A stretch of DNA of 64,000 nt from Nitrospirae bacterium MYbin3 (GTDB lineage Bacteria > Nitrospirota > Thermodesulfovibrionia > Thermodesulfovibrionales > Dissulfurispiraceae), in the NCBI GenBank assembly GCA_002753335.1, contig PEAD01000011.1, forward strand, positions 22,975 through 86,974. The letters are read 5' to 3'. Below the pieces are notes generated by a model. It saw only the letters and a list, made by a program, of their open reading frames with translations, did no database searches and was not told the DNA's origin. Positions 15,182 to 24,450 of the stretch are shown here, one piece after another. The position numbers and the translations under genes are program-made. Within the stretch, counting starts at the first letter, position 1, and each line of letters begins with the position of its first letter.

Positions 15182-16220
15182 GCTCTGGGTTGTCGTTTAG
15201 TTTTTGTTCTATAAAAGACAAGACATCATCATTCAATTTTAGTTTGGCGCGCGCAAACAAAATATTTTTACGAAGGTTAAGCGCCCTAATCTTAACCCCG
15301 TCTTTTTCGGTAGCGAGTATATATTCGGCATCGGCTTTCTCTGCACGGCCGCAAACAAAATCGATATCCGCCTGCCGGTATCTATAGTGGTCCCTAAACG
15401 AAACGAAATCGCAAACCTCAATTCCTATAGAAATAAGCGTGTTCTTGAATGATTCGGGCCGGGCTATGCCGCAGAAGGCGATTGCCTTTTTGCCTTTTAG
15501 CGATTCTTGGGCAAAATCCCTGCCACCTATATCTATAAATGAATCAACAGCATATTCTGCGAATGAAACCCTTGCGCCAGAATTCAAGGCTTTAATCTCT
15601 TCTAAAAGCCCGCTGTTTCTTGTTTTTGTCACAAGTATAGCATCAGCCCGCTTAAGCTCTTCAAGCGGCTCACGCAGAATGCCTAACGGCAGCAACCGCC
15701 TGTTGCCAAAAGGGCTAGCGCCATCCAAAAGAACGACATCAACATCCCTGTAAAGCTTCCAGTGCTGAAAACCGTCATCGAGAATAAAAACCAACTTGTT
15801 CCTATGCTCGCCAGAAAGATAACTTATTGCAAAATTGCCGCCTTCATGTCTATCCGCACATTTCACAACCGGCATATTTTTAAGCTTTTCTGCCATCAGC
15901 AAAGGCTCGTCTCCGGCTTCCTCTACAGACTCGCAAAACTGAGGATTGCCGGACAATTCTAATGTGTTAATATTTTTTTTACTGCCTACAAAACAGGGGC
16001 CTGCAGCCTTTCCCATGTAGCCACGTGTTAATATTACCGGTGCGTAGCCCTTGATCCTTAGCCCTTCGGCAAGAGCAATAGCAGCAGGGGTTTTGCCTGT
16101 GCCTCCGGTTGTGATATTGCCGATGCTTATGACCTTGAACGGAAGATGTTTTTGATGTTTAAACCAGTAATTTTTTTTAATGCTGCATCCGAACGAATAA
16201 ATTGCTTCAAGAAATGTCAT
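15174..16220 (-). CDS. lpxK: Tetraacyldisaccharide 4'-kinase LpxK
   Basis: Phosphorylates the 4' position of the lipid A disaccharide at the inner membrane. The N-terminal hydrophobic segment is followed by the P-loop VISIGNITTGGTGKTP at about residues 31-46, the DDGFQHW motif and RPESF. 348 residues. Last gene of the lipid A operon; its start overlaps the stop of waaA by 4 bases (16217-16220). Confidence 0.95.
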   Translation of the reverse strand: MTFLEAIYSFGCSIKKNYWFKHQKHLPFKVISIGNITTGGTGKTPAAIALAEGLRIKGYAPVILTRGYMGKAAGPCFVGSKKNINTLELSGNPQFCESVEEAGDEPLLMAEKLKNMPVVKCADRHEGGNFAISYLSGEHRNKLVFILDDGFQHWKLYRDVDVVLLDGASPFGNRRLLPLGILREPLEELKRADAILVTKTRNSGLLEEIKALNSGARVSFAEYAVDSFIDIGGRDFAQESLKGKKAIAFCGIARPESFKNTLISIGIEVCDFVSFRDHYRYRQADIDFVCGRAEKADAEYILATEKDGVKIRALNLRKNILFARAKLKLNDDVLSFIEQKLNDNPEPK

Positions 16221-17470
16221 AGGTATCGTCCGACAATTTCAAGCGCTTTTTCTGAAACACCGGCGTTCTGTTCATAAAGTTCTTGTGCCTTGCGCCCCAT
16301 CGCGTCTTTTATATCCTGAGAATCTAAAATTTTCTTAAGTGTAAACACAAGCTCTTCTTGCTGTGTTTGCATTGCCGCGCCTGATTCATAAAAGTCTTTC
16401 ATAAACGGAAAGTTTTCCATATGCGGCCCGCAAACAACCGCCTTGCCCCAGCATGCCGGTTCAAGCGGGTTCTGACCGCCATGGGGGATAAAACTTCCGC
16501 CCATAACCGCAATGTCCACAGCTCCATATACAGACGAAAGCTCCCCTATCACATCAAGCAAGACAACTGTTCCTGATAGAGAATTGGCAGCATACAACAG
16601 CTTAAGCTCCGACCGTTTAGTCATCTGCAATCCCTTCTTTTCAACAAGCTCCTCCACCTCTTTAAACCTCTCGGGGTGTCGCGGCGCAAGTATAAGGTTT
16701 AGATTGTCGAACCGCTGTTTCAGCTCTGCATATGCATCAAGCAAAATCTCTTCTTCTCGCCTGTGAGTGCTTCCGCCTATAATTATCTGGCCCTTTAAAA
16801 CAGCGGTCCACTCCGGTGTTGATGCAGGCCTCGGGGTGTCAAACTTCAGATTGCCTAACGCGACAACCTTTCTGGGTTCTGCTCCAAGAGCGATCATTCT
16901 TTCGGCATAGATTTTATTTTGCATACAAAAAAGGCTTATATTGCTGAGCACATCTTTTAGAAAAAACTTCAGCTTTAAATATCCTGAAAAAGACTTCTCT
17001 GAAATCCTTCCGTTTAAAAGAAGAACCGGAACTCCCGCCCTTTCTGCTTCGCCTATCATATTTGGCCAGAGCTCGGTCTCCATTATTACGAGCAAAGAGG
17101 GGGCCAGGCTTTTTATCGCACTGCGAACTGTACTGCCTAAATCAAATGGAACATAGATAACATTTGCTATACTGCCGAGCCGTTCATTTGCAACTTTTTG
17201 GCCGGTATCGGTAACTGTTGAAAGGACTATTTCTGTTTGCGGATATTTTTCTTTTATCTTTTTTATAAAAGGCGCAACAGCAATCGTCTCTCCGACAGAG
17301 ACCGCATGTATCCATATAGTCTTTTGATGCCGGTTGTTTTGTGATGGGCCAATAAAGCCCAATCTTTCTTTAAGCCAGCGTTTTCTAAGGTCTTTAGGCC
17401 GCTTCAGATATTCGAAAGGCAGGATAAAACAAAGCGCAGCAAAATAAATTATAGTGTATATAAAACGCAT
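16217..17470 (-). CDS. waaA: Kdo transferase WaaA (KdtA)
   Basis: Adds Kdo to the lipid IVA-type precursor at the cytoplasmic face of the inner membrane. An N-terminal membrane helix (YTIIYFAALCFILPF) anchors a GT-B glycosyltransferase: WIHAVSVGE in the N-domain, LMETELWPN, and GGSFIPHGGQNPLEPA in the C-domain. 417 residues is the family length. One or more Kdo residues cannot be told from sequence. Between msbA and lpxK with tight junctions. Confidence 0.95.
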   Translation of the reverse strand: MRFIYTIIYFAALCFILPFEYLKRPKDLRKRWLKERLGFIGPSQNNRHQKTIWIHAVSVGETIAVAPFIKKIKEKYPQTEIVLSTVTDTGQKVANERLGSIANVIYVPFDLGSTVRSAIKSLAPSLLVIMETELWPNMIGEAERAGVPVLLLNGRISEKSFSGYLKLKFFLKDVLSNISLFCMQNKIYAERMIALGAEPRKVVALGNLKFDTPRPASTPEWTAVLKGQIIIGGSTHRREEEILLDAYAELKQRFDNLNLILAPRHPERFKEVEELVEKKGLQMTKRSELKLLYAANSLSGTVVLLDVIGELSSVYGAVDIAVMGGSFIPHGGQNPLEPACWGKAVVCGPHMENFPFMKDFYESGAAMQTQQEELVFTLKKILDSQDIKDAMGRKAQELYEQNAGVSEKALEIVGRYL

Positions 17471-17476
17471 TCCGCG

Positions 17477-19204
17477 TTATAAATTGTCCGTTTCTCCGGC
17501 CGAAAGTTGGAGATCATAAAGCCTTCTGTATGTGCCGCCGCTTTTCATAAGCTCTTCGTGGGAGCCTGTCTCGACTATTCTGCCTTTTTCCAGAACCACA
17601 ATTCTATCAGCCTTTTTAACAGTCGAAAGCCTGTGGGCTATAACAAAAGTGGTCCGGTTCTGCATTAGAGTATCGAGCGCCATCTGCACCTTCATTTCGG
17701 ATTCTGTATCGAGCGACGAAGTTGCCTCATCAAGAATAAGGATTGGCGGATTTTTAAGAATAGCGCGGGCTATCGAAAGTCTTTGTCTCTGCCCGCCGGA
17801 CACCATTACTCCGCGCTCGCCGATTATAGTATCGTAGCCGTTCGGAAGTTCTAGTATGAACTCATGCGCGTAGGCAGCTTTTGCGGCCGCAATAATTTCG
17901 TCTTCCGAAGCGCCTGGATTACCAAAAAGTATGTTGGCCTTAGCCGTATCGTTAAAGAGTATGATGTCCTGACTTACAAGCCCTATCTGTTCACGAAGCG
18001 ATGCTAGTTTTGCGTTTTTTATATCGACCCCATCGATAAATATTCCACCCGAAACAGTATCGTAAAATCTCGGCACCAAATCCGCAAGGCTCGTCTTTCC
18101 TGCCCCGCTCCTGCCCACTATCGCTATTATCTCGCCTCTTTTCACTTCAAGGTTTATGTTGCTGAGAACATCATTCTTGGAAAGAGGATACCTGAAGGAG
18201 ACATCTTTAAACTCGATTGAGCATTGCATAGGCGCAAGCTCTTCATTGCCGTCAGCCTCACATGTTTTTGCAAACAGATCGTCGAGTCTTTCAAGCGCCG
18301 CCCTCGACTTTTGAATCCCGTTGTTTGCCGAAGCAAGCCGTTTGGCCGGAGTGTAAACCATAAATATCGCGGCAAGAAACGAAAAGAAATCACCTGGGCT
18401 TATGCTCTCTGCAATTACAAGCCTGCCGCCGTACCACAGCACAAATGCTATGCCGACCCCCCCCACAACTTCCATAAGCAGCGAGGTGAACTCCATCAAC
18501 CTTGTTGAACGCATCAGGTCCCGATAGAAATCCTGATTTTTCCCCGAAAAAATATCCATAAGAGCCTGTTCGCGCCTGAACACCTTTACCATTTTTATGC
18601 CGCCAAAGGTTTCTGCCAAGAACTCTGTGATAATCGATATTTTTTTGTGCGCTTCTATGCTTACCGTCTTTAATCTCTTCCCAAGCTTTTGTACTCCATA
18701 AAAAGCGGCCGGAAAAACCGTAATAGCAAGAATCGCAAGCTCCCACTTTCTGTAAAAGGCCACGCCGAGAAGAACCACAAGGGTGGCTCCTTCAACAAAT
18801 ATATCTTTTACAGCCCCGGCCATAAAAGACTGGAGCTGCCCGGCATCGTTGATTACTCTCGATAGAATCGAACTTGTTGACTCTTTTTTAAATTCGTTCA
18901 CAGGCAAAAATAAAAGATGTCTATAAAGATGATTCCATATATCCCGCATCACCTTCGCGCCGGTTGACCTCATCAGGTAAGCCTGACAGAACGAAAAAAC
19001 CCCTCGAAGCAGAAAAACAACAAGCACTCCAAAAGGAAGCAGCGCAAGGAGAGCAGCATCTTTCTTCAAGAAAATGCCGTCGAGAGCCGGCTTTACAAGC
19101 CACGCCAATGCCCCGTTCATTCCGGATATGAGAAGGCTAAGAACAATTGCAAGCAGCATGCGGCCCCAGTATGGCTTGACCAGCATAAGCATCCGTTTAA
19201 ACAT
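17477..19204 (-). CDS. msbA: Lipid A export ABC transporter MsbA
   Basis: Half-transporter flipping core lipid A across the inner membrane. An N-terminal transmembrane domain of about six helices (residues ~10-310) is followed by the ATPase: Walker A GRSGAGKTS, signature VSGGQRQRLSIARA, Walker B ILILDEATSSLD and switch His in IAHRLST. I choose ATG 19204 with GGAGG 9 nt upstream (575 residues) over the in-frame ATG at 19228 that would lie further into lpxB. It overlaps lpxB by 8 bases. Its operon supports a lipid A rather than a drug substrate. Confidence 0.93.
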   Translation of the reverse strand: MFKRMLMLVKPYWGRMLLAIVLSLLISGMNGALAWLVKPALDGIFLKKDAALLALLPFGVLVVFLLRGVFSFCQAYLMRSTGAKVMRDIWNHLYRHLLFLPVNEFKKESTSSILSRVINDAGQLQSFMAGAVKDIFVEGATLVVLLGVAFYRKWELAILAITVFPAAFYGVQKLGKRLKTVSIEAHKKISIITEFLAETFGGIKMVKVFRREQALMDIFSGKNQDFYRDLMRSTRLMEFTSLLMEVVGGVGIAFVLWYGGRLVIAESISPGDFFSFLAAIFMVYTPAKRLASANNGIQKSRAALERLDDLFAKTCEADGNEELAPMQCSIEFKDVSFRYPLSKNDVLSNINLEVKRGEIIAIVGRSGAGKTSLADLVPRFYDTVSGGIFIDGVDIKNAKLASLREQIGLVSQDIILFNDTAKANILFGNPGASEDEIIAAAKAAYAHEFILELPNGYDTIIGERGVMVSGGQRQRLSIARAILKNPPILILDEATSSLDTESEMKVQMALDTLMQNRTTFVIAHRLSTVKKADRIVVLEKGRIVETGSHEELMKSGGTYRRLYDLQLSAGETDNL

Positions 19205-20402
19205 AGTTTCTCGCCTCCAGCTCTTCAACCATCAGAGCAACTTTTCCGGATGCGCTTTTATCAATAAAATAATCAGCAACCACCTTAAATTGAGCCTGCA
19301 GTTCGTTCTCATAAGCTTTGTCATCTAAGATTCTGCTTAATTCGGCGCAAACATTTTCGCTGGACGCATCAGCCTGCAGAAGTTCCTTTATCCTGATCCC
19401 ATCTTTTTGCATAAAATCGAGTATTACATTTGCAAGGGAGAAATGTTGGATCTTGACCACCAGCCTGCCCACAAAATAGCTGAATGCCGAAACTTTATAC
19501 ATCACCACCATCGGCACCCTAAGAACCGCAGCCTGCAAAGTAGAGGTGCCTGATGCTATAACCGAAGCATCTGCAGATAAAAGCGCTTCTATAGAGTTTT
19601 CGACGATTATCAGCTGCCCCGCAGAAAATAATTTCAGCATGCCAAGCATCTCAGCACGAACCTCCGGATTTAAATTGGGAGCGACCGGCATCACAAACTG
19701 AAATCCACGATCCCTGATTCTGGCATCATTCATCGAATCTATTATAACCGGCATTAGCTTCAATATCTCATGCCGGCGGCTTCCGGGCATAAGAGCCATC
19801 GTTGCTTTTGCTGGATCAAGGCCGAGTTTTTTACGGAATGTCTGTTTTAGCTCCTCAGAACCGATTTGCGGAACCGCAAACCCGGCGCCGGCAAGAACTT
19901 CTGTTATCTCGTCTATTATAGGATGGCCTACAAATTCGCACTCAACCCCTGCATCATGATACAGTTTTTCCTCAAAGGGAAGTATAAGCGCCATTTTATG
20001 AATGATTCTCTTGAGGGTATTTATTCTGTTCTTGCGCCACGCCCAGACCTGCGGGCTCACATAATAAAGTATTGCTGCTCCCTGCCCCTTTACGGCTTGG
20101 GCAATGCGCATATTGAAATCAGGATAATCTATGAGAACAAGAACCTGCGGCCTGAGAGTTTTTATGGCGGTCAATATTTTTTGAAAAGTTTTTTGTGTTT
20201 CTAAGAGCGTTTTAAACACCTCTGTCAACCCAAATGAAGCGGTTATCCCAGAAATCAGCTCCACACCGGCTGCAGCCATCTTCTCCCCGCCCATTCCTGT
20301 TATGCTTATTTCGCGGTGCCTCTTCTTAAGCTCTCGGGCAAGCAGCGCGCCGTACAACTCGCCGGAGCTTTCCCCGGCGATTATCATCACCCTTTCAAGC
20401 AT
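19197..20402 (-). CDS. lpxB: Lipid-A-disaccharide synthase LpxB
   Basis: Joins UDP-diacyl sugar and lipid X to give the tetraacyl disaccharide at the inner membrane. The N-terminus has IIAGESSGELYGALLARELK; the later VYYVSPQVWAWRKNRI, MPGSRRHEI and SGTSTLQAA blocks are typical of the family. 401 residues. Its first 16 bases overlap the end of the gnnB-like gene, so coupling is likely. If GnnA/GnnB work as proposed, its substrates carry a 3-amino group. Confidence 0.95.
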   Translation of the reverse strand: MLERVMIIAGESSGELYGALLARELKKRHREISITGMGGEKMAAAGVELISGITASFGLTEVFKTLLETQKTFQKILTAIKTLRPQVLVLIDYPDFNMRIAQAVKGQGAAILYYVSPQVWAWRKNRINTLKRIIHKMALILPFEEKLYHDAGVECEFVGHPIIDEITEVLAGAGFAVPQIGSEELKQTFRKKLGLDPAKATMALMPGSRRHEILKLMPVIIDSMNDARIRDRGFQFVMPVAPNLNPEVRAEMLGMLKLFSAGQLIIVENSIEALLSADASVIASGTSTLQAAVLRVPMVVMYKVSAFSYFVGRLVVKIQHFSLANVILDFMQKDGIRIKELLQADASSENVCAELSRILDDKAYENELQAQFKVVADYFIDKSASGKVALMVEELEARNYV

Positions 20403-21484
20403 TGCAGAATAACTGCGGCCGTCTCCTGAATGTCGCTCTCTTGGAGCTCCGGATACATCGGCAAAGAAAGCACCTCAAGCGCAGCCTTTTCTGCTTCAGG
20501 AAACGTGCCTTTTTTGTGGCCCATAAAATTCAATGCTTCCTGAAGATGGAGGGGAATCGGATAATAGACTACCGATGATATGCCCTTTTCTTTTAGCCGC
20601 TGCTGTATTGCATCCCGTTTGGGGCTTCTTATTGTGTATTGATGATAGACATGGTATGCGCCCGGCATTTCAATAGGGCAGTCCACAGTCCCGGAGAGCA
20701 GCCCGCAATAAGCAGATGCTTTTCCCCTGCGCATTCTGTTGTACTCGTCTATTCTTTTCAGTTTGACAAGCAGCACTCCCGCCTGTATTTCATCCAGCCT
20801 GCTGTTGTATCCGAGACTCTCATGCCTGTAGCCTCCTGCTGAACCATGATTTCTAAGTTTTTTTATCTCTTCGGCAGCAGCCATATTGTTTAGCACAATC
20901 ATGCCGCCGTCGCCGTATGCGCCCAAATTCTTGCTCGGATAAAAGCTGAAACATCCGGCATCGCCAAAACTTCCGGTCTTTTGACCTTTTAAAGATGCGC
21001 CGAAAGACTGGGCGCAGTCTTCAACAATACGCAGATTGTATTTTTTTGCGATCTCTATTATGCGTTCCATATCTGCCGGATGGCCGAACATATGCACCGG
21101 AACTATTGCGCGGGTCTTGTCCGTTATCTTTTCCTCTATCCTGGCTGCGTCTATGTTGTAGGTTTCACCGTCTATGTCAACAAAAACAGGCTTTGCGCCA
21201 ACATAAAGTATCGCTTCAACCGTGGCAAAAAATGTAAACGGCGTTGTAATAACCTCATCGCCCTCGCCGATACCCAGCGCTTTCAATGCAAGATGAAGAG
21301 CATCCGTTCCTGAAGCCACGCCTACGGCATTGCTTGCGCCATGATAGGCCATTATCCGCTTTTCGAGCTCAAGAACATTCTTGCCCAATACATATTGGGA
21401 GCTTTCGAGTATTTCATTTAATGCCTCAAAGATTTCATCCTTGATCGACAAATACTGTTTTTTTAGATCTATCATCGGTTTCAT
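20387..21484 (-). CDS. DegT/DnrJ sugar aminotransferase, GnnB-like
   Basis: PLP-dependent aminotransferase of nucleotide sugars. The Schiff-base Lys lies in FSFYPSKNLGAYGDGG, preceded by VEDCAQSFGAS. 365 residues. Its place directly after a Gfo/Idh oxidoreductase and before lpxB mirrors the gnnA-gnnB pair that makes UDP-GlcNAc3N for lipid A with amide-linked 3-acyl chains in Acidithiobacillus and Leptospira; that function is inference. Other substrates (O-antigen amino sugars) are possible. AAGGAG precedes the ATG at 21484. Confidence 0.85.
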   Translation of the reverse strand: MKPMIDLKKQYLSIKDEIFEALNEILESSQYVLGKNVLELEKRIMAYHGASNAVGVASGTDALHLALKALGIGEGDEVITTPFTFFATVEAILYVGAKPVFVDIDGETYNIDAARIEEKITDKTRAIVPVHMFGHPADMERIIEIAKKYNLRIVEDCAQSFGASLKGQKTGSFGDAGCFSFYPSKNLGAYGDGGMIVLNNMAAAEEIKKLRNHGSAGGYRHESLGYNSRLDEIQAGVLLVKLKRIDEYNRMRRGKASAYCGLLSGTVDCPIEMPGAYHVYHQYTIRSPKRDAIQQRLKEKGISSVVYYPIPLHLQEALNFMGHKKGTFPEAEKAALEVLSLPMYPELQESDIQETAAVILQCLKG

Positions 21485-21489
21485 ATTTT

Positions 21490-22422
21490 TTATGCTCCTT
21501 GCCGGTTATTCTTTATCATCTGGCTTATCCGCAAAACAAGCTCCAACGCCTCTCTTCCGTCCAAAGCCGAAACAAGAGGCCGCTTTTTTTGAACAATGCA
21601 GCGAATGAAATCCTGCAGTTCTTCCTTAAGCGGCTCTTTTTTTTCTACAAATATTTCTTCTGCTCCGTAAACGCCGTCTTTACGGGTAAAGCGTTTTATC
21701 GCCATAGCCTGATAGTCGAGCGACAAACAAGCCCCCTTCTGCAGCATAAGCATCCTGCGTGATTTTGCTTCGGATATTCTGCTTGCGGTCAACGAAGCGC
21801 AGCAGCCGTCGTCAAACTCGAGCCAGGCCTTGGCAAAATCTATATTTTCGGTCAGCATCATTGCGCCGGAGCCCCTTATCTCTTTTACCTTTGCACCATC
21901 GCGTTTTTTCAGAGCCAGAAGAATATCAACATCATGGATCATCAAATCGAGAGTTATGTCTATATCAAGACTTCTGCCCAAAAACGGCGAGAGACGCTCT
22001 GTTTCTATATATGTCAAATGCGACGACAAATCGAATGCCTTGACAACAACCGGATTGAATCTTTCGAGCAATCCGACCTGAACAATCAAGCCGGCCTTAT
22101 CGGCAGCCTCAATAAGGCGGTCAGCCTCTTCAAGCGTTGCGGTCAATGGCTTTTCGATCAACAGATGCTTGCCTTTTGAAATACAGGTTGCGGCAGCTTC
22201 ATAGTGCGCTATCGTAGGGGTTGCGATGCTTAGCGCATCCGTTTTGTCGATTATGTCGTTGATTTCGGCAAATGCCTCGCATCCGTATTTTGCAGCTATT
22301 TCTTTTGCCCTTTCCAAATCAGCATCAACAACACCAACAAGCCGAGCCCCTTCAATTTCGGAAAAAATCCGTGCATGATGCTGCCCTAGATAACCAACCC
22401 CTATAACACCAACATTAACCAA
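21490..22422 (-). CDS. Gfo/Idh oxidoreductase, GnnA-like
   Basis: NAD-dependent sugar dehydrogenase. The Rossmann motif VIGVGYLGQHHARIF begins within the first ten residues, and the EKPLTAT motif near residue 95 supplies the catalytic Lys. A TTG start at 22422 (310 residues) with GGAG 8 nt upstream is preferred to the ATG at 22446: it sits on the stop codon of the preceding gene. By context it probably oxidises the 3-OH of UDP-GlcNAc before transamination by the next gene. Confidence 0.82.
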   Translation of the reverse strand: MVNVGVIGVGYLGQHHARIFSEIEGARLVGVVDADLERAKEIAAKYGCEAFAEINDIIDKTDALSIATPTIAHYEAAATCISKGKHLLIEKPLTATLEEADRLIEAADKAGLIVQVGLLERFNPVVVKAFDLSSHLTYIETERLSPFLGRSLDIDITLDLMIHDVDILLALKKRDGAKVKEIRGSGAMMLTENIDFAKAWLEFDDGCCASLTASRISEAKSRRMLMLQKGACLSLDYQAMAIKRFTRKDGVYGAEEIFVEKKEPLKEELQDFIRCIVQKKRPLVSALDGREALELVLRISQMIKNNRQGA

Positions 22423-23059
22423 CTTTGTTTCTCCGCAGTGCATCAAACGATTTTTCTATTTCATTTTTCACTATAGTAAAGCCTTTTGACCGAAGCTTTT
22501 CTAATGTTTGTTTTGATGCTGTTGTTTTTAAAAATTTTTCCCTATCACACTTATTCAAAAGCTCTTTCAACGCCTTTTCTCTCATCTTTTTCATAAACCG
22601 GAGAAACCTGCCGATGTCCGACGGATAAAGCTGTTCAAGCTCTTCTCTTATCGTTTTAGAAAAGGCCGGGCTAGCGCCTGAGGTGGAAACCGCAATTGCA
22701 AGCGGCTCTCTCGATATGACAGCCGGGGCTATAAAATTAGCTAATTCGGGCTGGTCAATAACATTGACAAGATATTCTGCATCGGCCGACACAGAATTAT
22801 TAACCTCTTTGTCAGAAGATGCGGCGATAACCAGAAAAGCACCCCTTAGGTCGCCTTTCTGGTATCGCCGCTCAATATGAATAATTTTTCTTTTTGCTTT
22901 ATGTTTTCTCAGCCCCTCGGTAATTACAGGACTGATAACCTTTATAACCCCGCCGGCGCTTACAAGCTGTGAAACTTTTCTCTCCGCAACCCTGCCGCCG
23001 CCCACAACAACACATTTCTTCCCCTTCAAACTTATGAAGGCGGGATAATAAAGGCTCAC
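22415..23059 (-). CDS. Precorrin-2 dehydrogenase / sirohydrochlorin ferrochelatase (Met8/CysG N-domain)
   Basis: NAD-dependent oxidation of precorrin-2 to sirohydrochlorin, often with Fe insertion to siroheme. The N-terminus has CVVVGGGRVAERKV (Rossmann), followed by the VSTSGASPAFSKTIREELE block. 214 residues, without the methyltransferase domain of full CysG. The start is GTG 23059, overlapping the bamD stop. No other tetrapyrrole gene is nearby; it sits oddly between bamD and lipid A genes. Confidence 0.9.
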   Translation of the reverse strand: MSLYYPAFISLKGKKCVVVGGGRVAERKVSQLVSAGGVIKVISPVITEGLRKHKAKRKIIHIERRYQKGDLRGAFLVIAASSDKEVNNSVSADAEYLVNVIDQPELANFIAPAVISREPLAIAVSTSGASPAFSKTIREELEQLYPSDIGRFLRFMKKMREKALKELLNKCDREKFLKTTASKQTLEKLRSKGFTIVKNEIEKSFDALRRNKVG

Positions 23060-23820
23060 AACTGTTTCTTTGCCTCTGCGGCCGATTTGCTCTTAGGGTA
23101 GGTCTCTATGAGTTTTTGGAAAATTTCTTTAGCTTTAGCGGTATTTTTTAACGCCTTATATGATTTGCCGAGCAAAAGCAGGGCTTCGTCGGTTTCTTTG
23201 TAGTCCGGGAATTTTTTAAGCAGCCCTTCTATCCTTTGAATCGCCGCAAAATAAGATTCCTTCTTGTGATAAAACTGCGCAACAATAAATTCTCCTTCAG
23301 CAATTATGTTTCTGCATTTCTCTATGCGAAGCTCTACCGCTTCACGATAAGGATTTCTCGGATAAAGCTCCTTCAGCCTTCGGAATTCATGCAGCGCTTT
23401 TTGTGCTGCTCCGGATCCCCTGTCGGCCGCCTCTATCTGTGCAAAATATGCCATCGCTATCTGGTACTGGGCATACGGCGCATTCTGATTATCCGGATAA
23501 AGTTCAAGGAATTTGCGGTATTCTTCAACACCAAGATCTATATCATTATCCTTGATGTAGGAGTCCGCTATCTTAAGCTGTGCCATCGGAGCGAATTTTT
23601 TTGATGTCTCCCTGTTCTTGACTTCGAGCAGGGTTTTTCTGGCCTCTTCGTACTCTTGATCCCTAACCTGCTTGTCCGCAAGTAAAAGCTGCTTTTCAGG
23701 GTCAAAAACCTCTTCCTTTACAGGCTTCTTGCCTCCGCAGGATGTTATTAAAAAAGCGGTCAAGCAAAAAATGAAAAATGCGAACAACGTATTATTCTTT
23801 GATTTTCCGGAAAAATTCAT
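23056..23820 (-). CDS. bamD: Outer membrane assembly lipoprotein BamD
   Basis: Lipoprotein of the BAM complex that inserts beta-barrel proteins. A signal peptide ends in the lipobox LITSCG (Cys near residue 28). Five TPR-like repeats follow, with (L)YPDNQNAPYAQYQIAMAYF in the middle. 254 residues. It is the first gene of an eight-gene leftward envelope operon and is divergent from leuD. Confidence 0.9.
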   Translation of the reverse strand: MNFSGKSKNNTLFAFFIFCLTAFLITSCGGKKPVKEEVFDPEKQLLLADKQVRDQEYEEARKTLLEVKNRETSKKFAPMAQLKIADSYIKDNDIDLGVEEYRKFLELYPDNQNAPYAQYQIAMAYFAQIEAADRGSGAAQKALHEFRRLKELYPRNPYREAVELRIEKCRNIIAEGEFIVAQFYHKKESYFAAIQRIEGLLKKFPDYKETDEALLLLGKSYKALKNTAKAKEIFQKLIETYPKSKSAAEAKKQL

Positions 23821-23949
23821 AGCATATATTTAAGCCTTTATTTTCCACTTTAGTCAAGCCGCTCTATTTTTTTGCTGGAAAAAAATCATCCGTATATTTA
23901 TAATAAAAATCTTGCTAAATTTTGGGCTGTTTTTCATAGGAGGATATAG

Positions 23950-24450
23950 ATGCATCTCAAAGGAAAGGTCTGGAAATTCGGCAACGATATAGATACCGAT
24001 GCAATAATCCCGGCAAGGTATCTGAACACCTCAGACCCGAAAGAGCTTGCCAAACATGTGATGGAAGATGCTGATAAGGATTTTCCTAGCAAGATGCAGG
24101 CGGGAGACATTATTGTGGCGGGTAAAAATTTTGGCTGCGGTTCTTCAAGAGAACATGCGCCGATTGCATTAAAAGCTGCAGGAATCAATGCGGTGATCGC
24201 AAGAAGTTTTGCCAGAATCTTTTACAGAAATGCCTTCAACATAGGGCTTCCGATCTTTGAATCAACAGATGCATCAGAACATATTCAGGAAGGGGATGCA
24301 ATAGAGATAGATGCCGGGAACGGCACTGTAAAAAATCTTTCTGCTGGCAAAGAATATTCGGCAAAACCTATTCCGCCTTTTATGCGGGAATTAATTTCTG
24401 CAGGCGGATTGATCGAATGGACAAAAAACAAGATGAAGGGAGCCGCTTAA
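23950..24450 (+). CDS. leuD: Isopropylmalate/homologous dehydratase small subunit
   Basis: Small (swivel) subunit of the [4Fe-4S] isopropylmalate isomerase family; 166 residues, the short archaeal-type form. Family blocks GNDIDTDAIIPARYL at residues 12-26 and GKNFGCGSSREHAP (58-71) are intact. Members of this short form also work on citramalate or homocitrate products. The large subunit is not in the window. GGAGG lies before ATG 23950. Its stop overlaps the next start (TAATG). Confidence 0.92.
   Translation: MHLKGKVWKFGNDIDTDAIIPARYLNTSDPKELAKHVMEDADKDFPSKMQAGDIIVAGKNFGCGSSREHAPIALKAAGINAVIARSFARIFYRNAFNIGLPIFESTDASEHIQEGDAIEIDAGNGTVKNLSAGKEYSAKPIPPFMRELISAGGLIEWTKNKMKGAA

Noticed and set aside
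16021..16030. CACGTG inside lpxK as a second parS
   Set aside because: The flanks do not match the parS arms; it is only the core hexamer in coding sequence.
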